Source: Sulfitobacter mediterraneus (lineage in GTDB: Bacteria > Pseudomonadota > Alphaproteobacteria > Rhodobacterales > Rhodobacteraceae). Taken from it: a stretch of 64,000 nucleotides of DNA. The stretch is from positions 1,798,001 through 1,862,000 of the forward strand of contig NZ_CP069004.1 in assembly GCF_016801775.1 (NCBI RefSeq), in the 5' to 3' direction. Position numbers and translations under genes: made by a program. Positions 1-9,218 of this stretch are shown here, piece by piece; the stretch's first letter is position 1; each line of letters opens with the position of its first letter. The notes below the pieces were generated by a model that was given only the letters and a program-made list of their open reading frames with translations, was not told the DNA's origin and did no database searches.

Positions 1-2483
1 AAGATTTCGAACCGTACGGCGGGGGCAGCACTCTTAGGCCTCGAAAGGTTGATGATCGATCTTTACACACACAACAATTGAGAGGGGATCTTGCCACTCT
101 GGGAAACCACGTTCGCGAAATACGCCGCGAGCAAAAAGATCTTGGCATCCCTGCCGATAAATGCGGTGTAACCGTTGCGGTCTCTTCCCGAGAAGGTCAG
201 CAACTTGAAGTAGGCGATTCACGTCGCGCTAATAGTCGTGGAATGAAATTGCTTAATGTGCAACGCTCAGCTGATACAAGAGGGCAGCGTGGGCGTGATC
301 GAGCTATTTATTTTTTAACGGAAAACGCCATTAAAAGCTTGGATAGTTCTCTCTCAAAGTACCATGATTGGGTTGATGAAGATTCCGCTTCCGCAACATT
401 GAACGTATTTGACGAAGGAAACGGCAACGAACTAGGTAATGGTAACCGCCCTAGAAACTTCTGGCTTTTCGAAAGTGCCTCATCCTTTAGGGTCGCAAAG
501 CTCGAAGACTTATGGACCGATCCACAAGAGAACTTCCCACGCGAGAAGGGCGCTGTTGAATGGGAAATTTGGGTGCGTTCTCCGCAACGCGCTTATTTCG
601 ATACTGCAGTGGTTCGGCTAGGAATCAAGCTGACAGGCCATCCAACAGAATTTACTGATATAACCGTATATAATGGCCTTGCAACGAAAGCATCCCTCGA
701 GAGACTTATCGAACAGAGTGCAGCAGTGGTCGAGTTGCGAGGCGCATCCAACTTTATTGCGGAGCACGCGCTCCTTCCTCCACCAGAGCGGCTTCAGCAG
801 ATACAACAGATAGCCCAACGAGTGATTCCTGCGCCAGCGTCTGCGCCTTGGATCAGCCTCCTCGATACAGGCGTCAACTGGTCCCACCCCTTACTATCAT
901 CGTCCCTGCCAGCAGAACGCTGCCAAACGGTGGCAACGGCATGGAACCGGTTTGATAGCGATGGCCACGGGTCCAAAATGGCTGGGATCGCACTATATGG
1001 AGACTTGGGCGAGGTCGCTTCTATAGCCGGGCCGGTAACGCTGGAGACGGGCTTGGAATCCATAGTTGTATTCGACCCAAAAAGTTCGGTTCGGATACCA
1101 GCGCGAGATGCAATCTTGCGCGGAATAACAGAGGCAGAGACGCGGGCAGCACATCCGAGAGTCTACTGCCTTGCGGCAACTACCGTTGGAGAACCAGAAG
1201 ATGGCAGGCCAACATCTACGTCAAGCACACTAGACGCCCTTGCGTTTGACAGAGGCACACAGATGCGTCTCTTCTGCGTTGCTGTAGGAAACGTGGAAGC
1301 TACCATAACAGAACCGTATCAAACACAATTTTACGCCACTCTAAATGGCGAACACGGCATTCAGTCGCCCGCGCAGGCACTTAATGTGCTTGCAGTGGGA
1401 GCTCTAACCAATAAATCTTCCGGACCGTCTCCCCTCGCCATTGCGGGGGGGCTGTCCCCAAGGTCTCGGACTGCAAAACCTTGGGAAATAAGACGACACA
1501 AGCCGGACATTTTAATGGAAGGCGGAAACCATGGGATCGACCCTAGCGGCACGACCTCCCGCCCACACGGCCCTGACATGATCGCAACAACGTCTAATGA
1601 CCCAGTGCGCCAACCCATTACTCTTACAGGTGACACCAGCGCCGCTTGTGCGGCAGCAGCCCGTTTGGCAGGTAGGGTGATGGCGAGATATCCTGCAATG
1701 CGACCAGAAACGGTAAGAGGGTTGATCGTACACTCGGCCGAATGGACCCCCACTATGTGGGCACACTGGCAGACTCTCATCGACGCTGGTGAATCTGAGC
1801 AGCAAGCAACTCTTTCTTTGCTTGACTGCTTTGGTTGGGGCGTTCCGAACGAAGAACGCCTATTCTGGAGCGCTGAGAATGCGCTCACACTCATTTCTGA
1901 AGACGAGCTCCGACCTTACAAAAAGGAGGAAGGAAAAAGCGTTACTTTGAAGGAAATGAAATCGGTTCGGCTTCCCTGGCCGGATGCTGCCCTCAGGGCC
2001 CTCGCTGCAACTGAGATCGAACTGCGTTGTACGCTATCCTACTTCATACAGCCCGATCTACACAGTGCAGGTTTGGATCGTCAGCAATATTATCCCTCTC
2101 ACGGCCTGAAGTTCGACTTCCAACGGTTTGGCGAAAGTGAGGAGCGCACCCGGAAGCGTGTAAACAAGGCAATCATATCGCACGATCCTCAAGCCTCGGA
2201 TGAAGGTTGGGTTCTTGGCCGTGAAAATCGTCCGCGTGGAACGCTCCATCACGACATCTGGCGTGGACCGGCCTATCAGCTTGTTGATCGTCAGATGATA
2301 ACTGTTACGCCGATGCGTGGATGGTGGGCAAATGGTGGGTTAGAAGTGGCTGATGTCCCAGTCAGATACAGTCTTATTGTGTCGATAAGAACACCGCAGA
2401 CAGCAAATGATCTTGTTGCCGAAGTTCGCTCACTAATTCCGGCAAATCTTCTAGTTGATGTTCCTAGTGTAGTCAGGACCTAG
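1..2483 (+). CDS. Subtilisin-like (S8) serine protease, 5' end off window, IetS-like
   Basis: The reading frame is open from the first complete codon at position 3, so the true start lies left of the window; the first start-like codon inside, a TTG at 78, has no convincing ribosome binding site. The S8 catalytic triad is visible: Asp in SLLDTGVN (codon 864-866), His in DGHGSKMAG (966-968) and Ser in GDTSAAC (1638-1640). There is no signal peptide in view, so it probably acts in the cytoplasm. A charged region of about 260 residues precedes the protease domain and about 280 residues follow it. Family knowledge: large cytoplasmic S8 proteases of this layout are commonly encoded after an AAA+ ATPase, as in the IetA/IetS pair counted among anti-phage systems. 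That partner would be off window, so the IetS name is inference. Its stop overlaps the convergent CHAT gene by 11 nt. Confidence 0.85.
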   Translation, partial: DFEPYGGGSTLRPRKVDDRSLHTQQLRGDLATLGNHVREIRREQKDLGIPADKCGVTVAVSSREGQQLEVGDSRRANSRGMKLLNVQRSADTRGQRGRDRAIYFLTENAIKSLDSSLSKYHDWVDEDSASATLNVFDEGNGNELGNGNRPRNFWLFESASSFRVAKLEDLWTDPQENFPREKGAVEWEIWVRSPQRAYFDTAVVRLGIKLTGHPTEFTDITVYNGLATKASLERLIEQSAAVVELRGASNFIAEHALLPPPERLQQIQQIAQRVIPAPASAPWISLLDTGVNWSHPLLSSSLPAERCQTVATAWNRFDSDGHGSKMAGIALYGDLGEVASIAGPVTLETGLESIVVFDPKSSVRIPARDAILRGITEAETRAAHPRVYCLAATTVGEPEDGRPTSTSSTLDALAFDRGTQMRLFCVAVGNVEATITEPYQTQFYATLNGEHGIQSPAQALNVLAVGALTNKSSGPSPLAIAGGLSPRSRTAKPWEIRRHKPDILMEGGNHGIDPSGTTSRPHGPDMIATTSNDPVRQPITLTGDTSAACAAAARLAGRVMARYPAMRPETVRGLIVHSAEWTPTMWAHWQTLIDAGESEQQATLSLLDCFGWGVPNEERLFWSAENALTLISEDELRPYKKEEGKSVTLKEMKSVRLPWPDAALRALAATEIELRCTLSYFIQPDLHSAGLDRQQYYPSHGLKFDFQRFGESEERTRKRVNKAIISHDPQASDEGWVLGRENRPRGTLHHDIWRGPAYQLVDRQMITVTPMRGWWANGGLEVADVPVRYSLIVSIRTPQTANDLVAEVRSLIPANLLVDVPSVVRT

Positions 2484-4380
2484 GAAATTTTGCCATCACG
2501 TCACCGTGTGCCAAATATGCGAATGCGGAGATTGATATATCGGACTGCAACCTACGCGCTTTTAACAAGGCCTCTCCGAGGTTGCAGTTTTCCTTAACCA
2601 GTGACGGAAGTACTTCTTGAACAATTGCAAGGGCCACATCGTCCTGCACCTCCCACAAAGGGGCGACTAGTCCTCCAAAATCACGGGCCGCAATTGTAGC
2701 GCCCCAGCCAGCATTCATTCCCAAGAGACGTGATCCTGCAGAGGTTTCACATGCATTAAGTACAACAAGGGTCGCATCATGGGAGCCCAGCACCACGGTC
2801 CCCTGGTTGACATCCAATATTCTTATCGGACGGTCCTCCATTTCGATGCCACAATTGAAAATCCCAGTTTCAAACGAGCCGTGACCTGCAAAATGTAGGA
2901 TTCCGACTGGAGCCCCGTATTTGCCGTCCAGTACATTTAAGAAGTTTGCGCTAGTCGCCTTGCAGGCCACAGCACCGAGGTTGGCGCACAGCCACTCGCC
3001 TTCGGCCTTGGCGGATGGCAGCGGGCTATCCCCCGCAGTATAGTTTGGTACGAATGAGAGCAGTGCGCCACCGGGAAACTGGTGCCTACGAGGCTTTGCG
3101 TTGTTCAGTGGCCAGCGCGCAACCGGGTGCTCAAGGAATAGATGGTCGACACCTTCCAGGTCGGGCTTCATCATTTCCCAAGGAATGTGGGGGTCATCGC
3201 TGATAAACTGGATCGGAAAATTGCCCCCAAGCTCTGTGCGCAGTTCAGTGTACGCGGCCCGGAAGTGCTCAGGTGTCGTTTCCCACAGGAGTTGTCCAAC
3301 GCCCGCCATTGCACGTCTAAAACCAGCAGAATCCATATCCGGACATGTCTCAAGTAGACTGCTGGCGAACTCTTCCCCCCCGTTGGCCAAATTGATCTGG
3401 CCGCTTGATTCCCGAATTCTTCCTGGGACCAATGCTGTCCACATCCAAGTTTGTGATCCATCGTTGTTGCAGATGATTTTAATGGAGAGACTTGGACCGC
3501 TCGCTTCTGCAGCAATTGCTATCATCGGTGCAATCTTGTCGTCGTTGTCAGGCTTTCTAGTTGCCTGGCCTGCATGGGACGTCAAATCATGACTCATGTG
3601 TCCGCAAACTCGCGTTCCGTGCTGGAAAGATACTTGCAACTGCGCAGTGGTTCCAATGACAAATTCGTTCGATACAACCAACCTAAAGCTGGCAGGCCTC
3701 GACGTTCCATTGGCCAAGATCGTGACTGTGTCACTTTCAGCAATTACTTGAGTGGCCCAAGGCGCAAAAAGCTGAACCCGAATTGGAATCGCTTCCCAAT
3801 CAGGTGTAAAACTTCCTAGGGACATAGCTGGCGTATCTAAACACAAGTCCGCCTTCAGATCGATCTCAATGCGAACTTCTTTTCCTGGAGACAGCTCGCC
3901 TCGCGTTTCGATCTTGGGACAACGCAGCACTTCGACCGCATCAAGAGAGCTAGTTACGCCTGAGCTTAATTGCTCTGGATGAACCTGCGTGGTCTCAACA
4001 GTTTCCGGGCTTTTTCGAGGTTCAGTCTGATTGGAGTTCGAATGGTCTGGTGAAGGGGCTGTAAAAACTTCGTCGGAGTTTGGCGATGCCTGATCTGGAA
4101 GTGTCTCGATTATCTCAAAATAGTCGTCATATCCATCGCTTGCGGCCTCAAGAAAACCGGCAACGACGAGTTCGTTACGCACCTTAAGCACGCTGTCAAA
4201 GCCCAAAAGTAAACGCTTTGCATCACCCTTGCAGTCTTCGCTCGCTACTTCGCCTTGCAGGATCAGAGTATCGCCCTCCAAATCAACCATAAGATTCGTC
4301 ACAAGCCCTCTATGACGATCTTCAAGTTGCCTCCTCAGCTTGTCACACAGTTCTGCAACGTTGCTCCATTCATGCTCCAT
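2473..4380 (-). CDS. BON-domain plus CHAT (caspase-like) protease
   Basis: A 635-residue protein. The last 200 or so residues form a CHAT domain, the caspase/separase-related cysteine protease fold, with the catalytic dyad His500 in LHFAGHGSF and Cys544 in VVLNACETSAG. Residues of about 11-75 resemble a BON domain (VDLEGDTLILQGEV followed by a VLKVRNELVV strand), which in known proteins binds lipid or other proteins. Residues 80-140 are acidic, polar and probably disordered. A beta-rich, Ig-like segment spans about 150-250. There is no signal peptide. The start has a GAGGA ribosome binding site. It lies 94 nt downstream of the MBL hydrolase on the same strand and is probably co-transcribed. 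In known systems CHAT proteases are activated by partners and cleave effectors; the substrate here is unknown. The base composition is poorer in GC than the chromosomal genes to the right. Confidence 0.85.
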   Translation of the reverse strand: MEHEWSNVAELCDKLRRQLEDRHRGLVTNLMVDLEGDTLILQGEVASEDCKGDAKRLLLGFDSVLKVRNELVVAGFLEAASDGYDDYFEIIETLPDQASPNSDEVFTAPSPDHSNSNQTEPRKSPETVETTQVHPEQLSSGVTSSLDAVEVLRCPKIETRGELSPGKEVRIEIDLKADLCLDTPAMSLGSFTPDWEAIPIRVQLFAPWATQVIAESDTVTILANGTSRPASFRLVVSNEFVIGTTAQLQVSFQHGTRVCGHMSHDLTSHAGQATRKPDNDDKIAPMIAIAAEASGPSLSIKIICNNDGSQTWMWTALVPGRIRESSGQINLANGGEEFASSLLETCPDMDSAGFRRAMAGVGQLLWETTPEHFRAAYTELRTELGGNFPIQFISDDPHIPWEMMKPDLEGVDHLFLEHPVARWPLNNAKPRRHQFPGGALLSFVPNYTAGDSPLPSAKAEGEWLCANLGAVACKATSANFLNVLDGKYGAPVGILHFAGHGSFETGIFNCGIEMEDRPIRILDVNQGTVVLGSHDATLVVLNACETSAGSRLLGMNAGWGATIAARDFGGLVAPLWEVQDDVALAIVQEVLPSLVKENCNLGEALLKARRLQSDISISAFAYLAHGDVMAKFPRS

Positions 4381-4474
4381 CTGCTATCCTCGTGCGCCTA
4401 ATCAGCCCCAATTTGATGTCCCTAACGGCCTCTACCATGTTAGACCTCGTTTCTTGCTGCATTGCCAATGCCGA

Positions 4475-5554
4475 TCATTGGCACGCCATAACGTCGATCT
4501 CGATCATCCCTGGTGTCCCAGTCGGATAGCGTGCCTCGTAATCGTACCGTTGCTTAGCCGTTGCATTGTCCCAAGGTCTTGTCCGGTCAGTGTCGTAGTT
4601 AAAATGTAAGACCTTTCGCCCTTGCGAACCAAAGTGAATGAACTTTGCGATTGCCTGGGGGTCTGGGTGACTATGGATGTTCCCGTTCGTTGATAGGACA
4701 ATATGCCTACAATCGATACGTTCAACGAGCTCTCGCGATATGTTTTTCGTGCTGCCGTGATGCGGTGCCTTTAGAAGGTCAACGCGGTAGCGGCCACCTT
4801 CGGCATCGGCCAGAGGACCAAGTGAATTTACTAACAAATCGGGATGGGCGTCGCCTCCAAATAGAACTCGGCGGCCTTGCCATTCAGCAACAAAAGCAAT
4901 GCTCGTGCCATTAGGAACTTCCGAGTCGATATCTGTATCCACTACTAGGTCTTCGACAACAAGTGGGTTAGGGAGCGGCTCTTTATTTCGATTAGCAGAG
5001 GCGCGTGTTCCTTCTCTCGTGGCAGCTTTACCCTCAGTATCCTGCTTCCGATACCACCTTGTCCAACGTTCCCCCATCGCCTTAAGACGAGTGGAGTCTG
5101 GCGAGAGAATACTCAATTTGAGCCCCGCCACCTCTATAGGATTCGGCGCGGTTTCAATGGATGCCACACCACCAGAAAAGTGCCGATTAAGCGGCCAGCC
5201 TAGTTTAGCCAGCGCGGCCGAATACGCGTCGCCTTGCTGCATGCTTCGCCGTCCCTCGCCCTTTATCTGCCTATAGCCGTTGAACCACACATCTTTGGGT
5301 GCAATTGGCCGTCTACTGTCTTTCAAATAAGAAAGCGCTCCAGAAATGTGATCGGCATCAATGTGCGTGAGGACATACAATTCAAGTTCCTCACCATTTT
5401 CCGCCATTCGGACAAATTGCTTTTTGAGATAAGGATAAGTCCCCGCGCGACCTCCATCGACGACCATGTGTTTCAGAGGCCCACCGTCGCTCCAAGACAG
5501 GATCAAGCAGTCACCGTCCGATGCGGGTAATAGCTTTAAGCTAAACAATGACAT
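4475..5554 (-). CDS. ComEC/Rec2-like metallo-beta-lactamase-fold hydrolase
   Basis: A 359-residue MBL-fold protein. The metal-binding motif THxDxDH is visible as THIDADH (His64, Asp66, Asp68, His69). Later metal-site elements are also present: GGDAHPD, APHHGS and SHPDP. This arrangement matches the soluble MBL domain related to the C-terminal part of ComEC, a family that includes nucleases and phosphodiesterases. There is no membrane part and no signal peptide, so it is a free-standing cytoplasmic enzyme. The ATG has a GAGGAG ribosome binding site 8 nt upstream. It is the first gene of a probable two-gene operon with the CHAT protease. MBL proteins of this kind also occur with a protease in type I AVAST defence systems, but no STAND ATPase is visible here. 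Substrate unknown. Confidence 0.85.
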   Translation of the reverse strand: MSLFSLKLLPASDGDCLILSWSDGGPLKHMVVDGGRAGTYPYLKKQFVRMAENGEELELYVLTHIDADHISGALSYLKDSRRPIAPKDVWFNGYRQIKGEGRRSMQQGDAYSAALAKLGWPLNRHFSGGVASIETAPNPIEVAGLKLSILSPDSTRLKAMGERWTRWYRKQDTEGKAATREGTRASANRNKEPLPNPLVVEDLVVDTDIDSEVPNGTSIAFVAEWQGRRVLFGGDAHPDLLVNSLGPLADAEGGRYRVDLLKAPHHGSTKNISRELVERIDCRHIVLSTNGNIHSHPDPQAIAKFIHFGSQGRKVLHFNYDTDRTRPWDNATAKQRYDYEARYPTGTPGMIEIDVMACQ

Positions 5555-5734
5555 TAGATTTTCTCCTCAAAAATGTTTTTGTTCACTACGGTCAACCAAA
5601 ACGCTTTATCAACAATCGTTGAAGTAGGGCCTAGCGCGCTTTTTCTGACACCTCAACATTCCATCAATTCGTTCTTAGGAACTAATACCTGCTCAGTTCT
5701 AATTCGGTACAGATTCGTTGGGAGACTATTTTTG

Positions 5735-6189
5735 TCACTCCGGTCTACGATGTGTGACGAAGATCGATTTGTACGGCAACCTCACGATCACATCCGGAGT
5801 GACGCCCAGGGTTACGAAGACCGCCCTGTTTCTGACAAGACGGCTTTCCGCATAGCGGATTTTGACCCGCAGAGCATCGAGCAAAACGATGGAGTACGCC
5901 GGTGCCAACGCGCGGTTTTGGCAGTCGTAAACCTCCGCCAGAACTGCGTCAGTGCCGTGGCTGACAAGGTCAGCGGACAACGTCAGGTTATGAACTTTTT
6001 CAAGACGAGCACAGATATCGCGGGTCGGCAGGCCAGCGGCATAAAGCCCGACAATCTAGTAAACCACCCCGTCAATCGGGTCTGACCCTTCTGGACTAGT
6101 TCAGGTTTAAAGCTGCCGTCATGGTCACGCGGGATGCCGACGGAAACCGCACCATCATTGCCCTTCAGGAACCTTGCGTACCGCCCCAT
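5735..6189 (-). pseudogene. IS256-family (Mutator-type) transposase fragment, decayed
   Basis: Two minus-strand frames together give recognisable central IS256 transposase sequence. The upstream piece contains GAVSVGIPRDHDGSF and LVQKGQTRLTG. The downstream piece contains GLYAAGLPTRDICARLEK, NLTLSADLVS, DAVLAEVYDCQNRAL, LLDALRVKIR and LVRNRAVFVTLGV. A frameshift lies near 6070 and an in-frame TAG near 6056. The similarity stops abruptly after the LGVTPD segment, so the C-terminal half and the termini of the insertion sequence are gone. It marks an old insertion and deletion between the replication module and the MBL/CHAT cargo. I saw no terminal inverted repeats or target duplication. Confidence 0.8.
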
Positions 6190-6499
6190 TGGGGCGATTG
6201 GCCCGCTGACTGGCAGGTTCTCCGTTCGGCTTATTACTACGGGGTTCAGTCAGTCAGAACGAAGCATTCGCTCCATCAGCCGGACTTTTTGCTCCTTGAT
6301 CGGCCAATTGTCGTCTAGAAAATCTTCTGGCCGGTCACCCCGTGGTTTTTATATCGACCATATGTGTCGCTTGGGTCCTTCTCCCCCCTGGAGAGTGCCC
6401 AGGGGGTGCGCAGAGCCCCGGTAAGGGAAAATTTTCTGAATTTTTTGGGTTTGAAACCTAGATTTTTCCTTTCTGTCCCGGATGTCCATGTTGTCCAAG
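6190..6499. other. Gap between IS256 remnant and replication gene; no gene seen
   Basis: About 310 bases downstream of the primase-helicase stop codon. On the minus strand a short reading tail (6246 to about 6340) encodes GDRPEDFLDDNWPIKEQK and ends in TGA, but a stop lies just before it and no start codon exists; it may be a scrap of a lost gene. Runs of G and C near 6385-6415 could fold but lack a clear T-tract. The companion stretch 5555-5734, upstream of the MBL gene, holds that operon's presumed promoter; I could not pick out convincing -10 and -35 boxes. Confidence 0.35.
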
Positions 6500-8773
6500 C
6501 TAAACTAGAAGTCGCAGAGTCTCTTGTATGTTGTCATCTTCATCCCGATCGGACTGGTCATCTTGGACATCTTGGGTTTCGTCCTCCCATAGTATTCTGC
6601 CGTTAATCTTTGTTTCGAAAGCCTTTCGCACTTCATGCAAAACTGGAAATGCGTACATCCGCGATCGAGAACCGGAGATAGTGGGTCTTCGATCCTGCAG
6701 GCCGGGCACAAGTTCCCGAAGTTTGCGACCAAAAACCTCGGAAGTCACGGTTTCACCCTGAAAACGAGAGCTTCGGACATAGTCATCATAACTATTTCTC
6801 AAAGCCGACCTCTCCACCAAAATTTCGGTCTCATGCCACTTCTCTCCATTGAAGCCAGCCATAGGTAGAACGCCATCCGACAAGACGTCATACCACCAAC
6901 GTTCCAGGCCTGAGAGTGACGCCAGTTTCTGCTCTACCAAAGCGCCGGTCTGCGGAACGTTGCGGACTTCGAAATCAGAAAGTTCATGGTTTATCAGGTA
7001 CTCCAAAAATGCGGCAACACCATCCTCGCCAATTTCACTGTAGAGCGCGTCGAAATAATCACGGTCCCCAATTCGAGCATCAGAAACATTGAAGACTGCG
7101 TAGCGGCGTTCATCTGCCGAAGCTGGAACAACCCAGTCTTCATTCGTAGTCAAAAACAGTCGAACGAAAGACGGAATGGTAATTGGGTCGATGCCTTTCC
7201 GCTCCAAGGTTGTGGTTTCACTTGTGATAAGCGCCTGGAGCGCTCCTTTGTCTTGCTTAGAACCCGCCCAGAAGGCCTCCTCCACATGTGCAAATAGAGC
7301 TGTTTCGAAGTGGGCATTAAATTTTTGCGTCAGCAGGTCTGGCCGATTGATATGTGCTGTGTGGCTATTGCCAACGATTTTTTTCATAACCACAGCCAGG
7401 GTATCTTTGCCAGCGCCCTTGCCACCTTTGAACACCAAAGCGACCCCTGGTTTTTCACCGGGTCTTTGGATCAAATGGGCGAGCCACCCAATAATGTAAT
7501 CGAAGTGTTCTTGGTTGCCGTTTGCAAGAACTTCGAAGATGTGACGAAGCAATAATTCGGCTGACTTGTTCGCTCCAGGGGATATGGCCCACCCCCTCCA
7601 CAAATTAAGCTCATCTGGCTTCACCCGCGATTCATCAGGAAGAAAAACGACCCGATTGTACTGACGGCGGTCCGAATGGCCCAGCCAATATCTTGAGATC
7701 GGCTGCCGCCGATTGGAGTTTATGATTGGGAGCGTGCGATTGGCATACCACTTATGGACATCTTCCACGGAACCGAATTCAATCCCGCCAAGTTCATCGA
7801 ACCACGCTGCCAATATGCGTCCGCCGTTTCTGACGACAGCGTGACGGATGTTGAGTTCCGCTACGACTGGATCATCACTTCCCCAAGTCAGACCTTGAGG
7901 ATCCTCATCAAGTTCGCTGAGAAGATCGTCGCCCTGGCGTTGGACATGTTCGAGGGCTCTGTTCCAGGAGCGACGAAGTTCGCGGTCGGAAGCCCTGTTG
8001 CCCCACTCACCGGCATCACCTGTATCCGACTGCAAACGACTAATCGCTTCGTGTTCGTCGTTAATACCTTCTCGGGCAAGATTTTGAAGGAAGCGAAATC
8101 CGTAGCCGCTCCCGCTCTCATCACGTGCGTGTGCGCCTAGCCTTTTGAAGGTTGCCCCTGCATACGAAATAAGCCACTCAAGCTGGTGTTCGCTTACTTC
8201 GACCAATCGACCAAAAAGCCCGGTTAACTCGTCAACACCGGCTTCAAGATCATAGGAATCCCCTGTGACGGTAAAATAGCTATGCTTAATGTGAAGTTCG
8301 ATCCCATAGTGAGTTCTGTGCTTCCATTCTTTCTTCTTTTTCCCATCGATGAGCTTGCACGGGTCTTCTCGCGAACGGTAAAGGAAAAAAATCTTCAAGC
8401 CAGTTCCAGACGGCGATAGTTCCGCGTATGCCCCGAGCTTTTTCAAGATTTCCTTAGCCCAGACTTCAAGGTCTTTGTTCTTCGGATTGTAGCATCCGTC
8501 TAAGTCCACCCCCATAAGGTAGAGGCCCGGTTCAATCTCACCCAGAACAATTCCTACGCCTGGTTTAGCATTATTCTTGGAGGCGCTTGCAACAAAACGA
8601 TCAGCATGAACTTTTATGTCCCAAGTCCGGGGATCGTTGTTTTTCGCATTGCGCCCACTCCGCGGGCAGATCGGAGCTTTATTAAGTTTTCCGTTTTCCA
8701 TGAGGGTGCCGGTGTAGGCGACCCAGCGCTTGACGCCCTGCATGGCCAAAAGTGAGAGTGGTGCTTTCGACAT
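6500..8773 (-). CDS. Prim-pol primase / SF3 helicase replication protein (P4-like element)
   Basis: A 757-residue protein of two halves. The N-terminal part carries the primase-polymerase acidic motif GVDLDG (residues about 88-93) and the later SPSGTGLKIFF strand typical of bifunctional primase/polymerase domains. The C-terminal part is a phage/plasmid-type SF3 helicase (DUF5906-like), with Walker A GGKGAGKD at 450-457, Walker B around ALFAHVEE at 492-499 and a downstream sensor region FLTTNEDW. Such proteins start and drive replication of satellites, plasmids and integrative elements. It follows the alpA-like and small unknown genes on the same strand, with a 64-nt gap from the latter. Its presence suggests that the element can replicate after excision. 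Confidence 0.88.
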   Translation of the reverse strand: MSKAPLSLLAMQGVKRWVAYTGTLMENGKLNKAPICPRSGRNAKNNDPRTWDIKVHADRFVASASKNNAKPGVGIVLGEIEPGLYLMGVDLDGCYNPKNKDLEVWAKEILKKLGAYAELSPSGTGLKIFFLYRSREDPCKLIDGKKKKEWKHRTHYGIELHIKHSYFTVTGDSYDLEAGVDELTGLFGRLVEVSEHQLEWLISYAGATFKRLGAHARDESGSGYGFRFLQNLAREGINDEHEAISRLQSDTGDAGEWGNRASDRELRRSWNRALEHVQRQGDDLLSELDEDPQGLTWGSDDPVVAELNIRHAVVRNGGRILAAWFDELGGIEFGSVEDVHKWYANRTLPIINSNRRQPISRYWLGHSDRRQYNRVVFLPDESRVKPDELNLWRGWAISPGANKSAELLLRHIFEVLANGNQEHFDYIIGWLAHLIQRPGEKPGVALVFKGGKGAGKDTLAVVMKKIVGNSHTAHINRPDLLTQKFNAHFETALFAHVEEAFWAGSKQDKGALQALITSETTTLERKGIDPITIPSFVRLFLTTNEDWVVPASADERRYAVFNVSDARIGDRDYFDALYSEIGEDGVAAFLEYLINHELSDFEVRNVPQTGALVEQKLASLSGLERWWYDVLSDGVLPMAGFNGEKWHETEILVERSALRNSYDDYVRSSRFQGETVTSEVFGRKLRELVPGLQDRRPTISGSRSRMYAFPVLHEVRKAFETKINGRILWEDETQDVQDDQSDRDEDDNIQETLRLLV

Positions 8774-8837
8774 CAGGTTACCTCTTATTGAGAGGATGTC
8801 TGGGCAACTGTTACCTGCCCAGACATCTATTTTATAT

Positions 8838-9137
8838 TTAACCGTTTTCTTTCAGATACTTGTCAGCTTTTTCTCGCAAGCGACGGGGTACGAGAGAATA
8901 GTCAATGTCGACGGACACTTGGAAACGTTCCCCCGATGCTTTGCTAACAGTCACTTTGGTTTTCAGTGCTGCCAAACGCCCAATATACGGTTCAAGGTCC
9001 ATACGAACGGAGACCATGATGCACGAGATTTCAATCGCCGTCTTTTGATCAAACCCGTCGGTGAGCGCGTCTGCGAGTGTCTTGGAATAGTTAAAGACCC
9101 AGTCATCATTTGGCAGTTTCATAGATTTCTTGTTCAT
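8838..9137 (-). CDS. Small hypothetical protein of the element
   Basis: A 99-residue protein with no family I recognise. It is charged and soluble, with no membrane segment or signal peptide; the N-terminal half looks helical and the C terminus (RRLREKADKYLKEN) is basic and helical. The ATG is preceded by AAAGG at suitable spacing. It sits between the AlpA-like regulator and the primase-helicase, all on the minus strand, so it is probably co-transcribed with them. An accessory role in replication or its control is inference from position only. Confidence 0.6.
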   Translation of the reverse strand: MNKKSMKLPNDDWVFNYSKTLADALTDGFDQKTAIEISCIMVSVRMDLEPYIGRLAALKTKVTVSKASGERFQVSVDIDYSLVPRRLREKADKYLKENG

Positions 9138-9218
9138 TTTTTTTACCTTTCAATAGGCAGAAGGGGAGAGCCGCGAGCTGCGGCTCCCGATCAGTTCTGA
9201 TTGGACTTGTGGATTCCC

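Noticed and set aside
5573..6085. 170-codon plus-strand frame in the MBL-primase gap
   Set aside because: It lies opposite the decayed IS256 transposase, which explains the sequence better.
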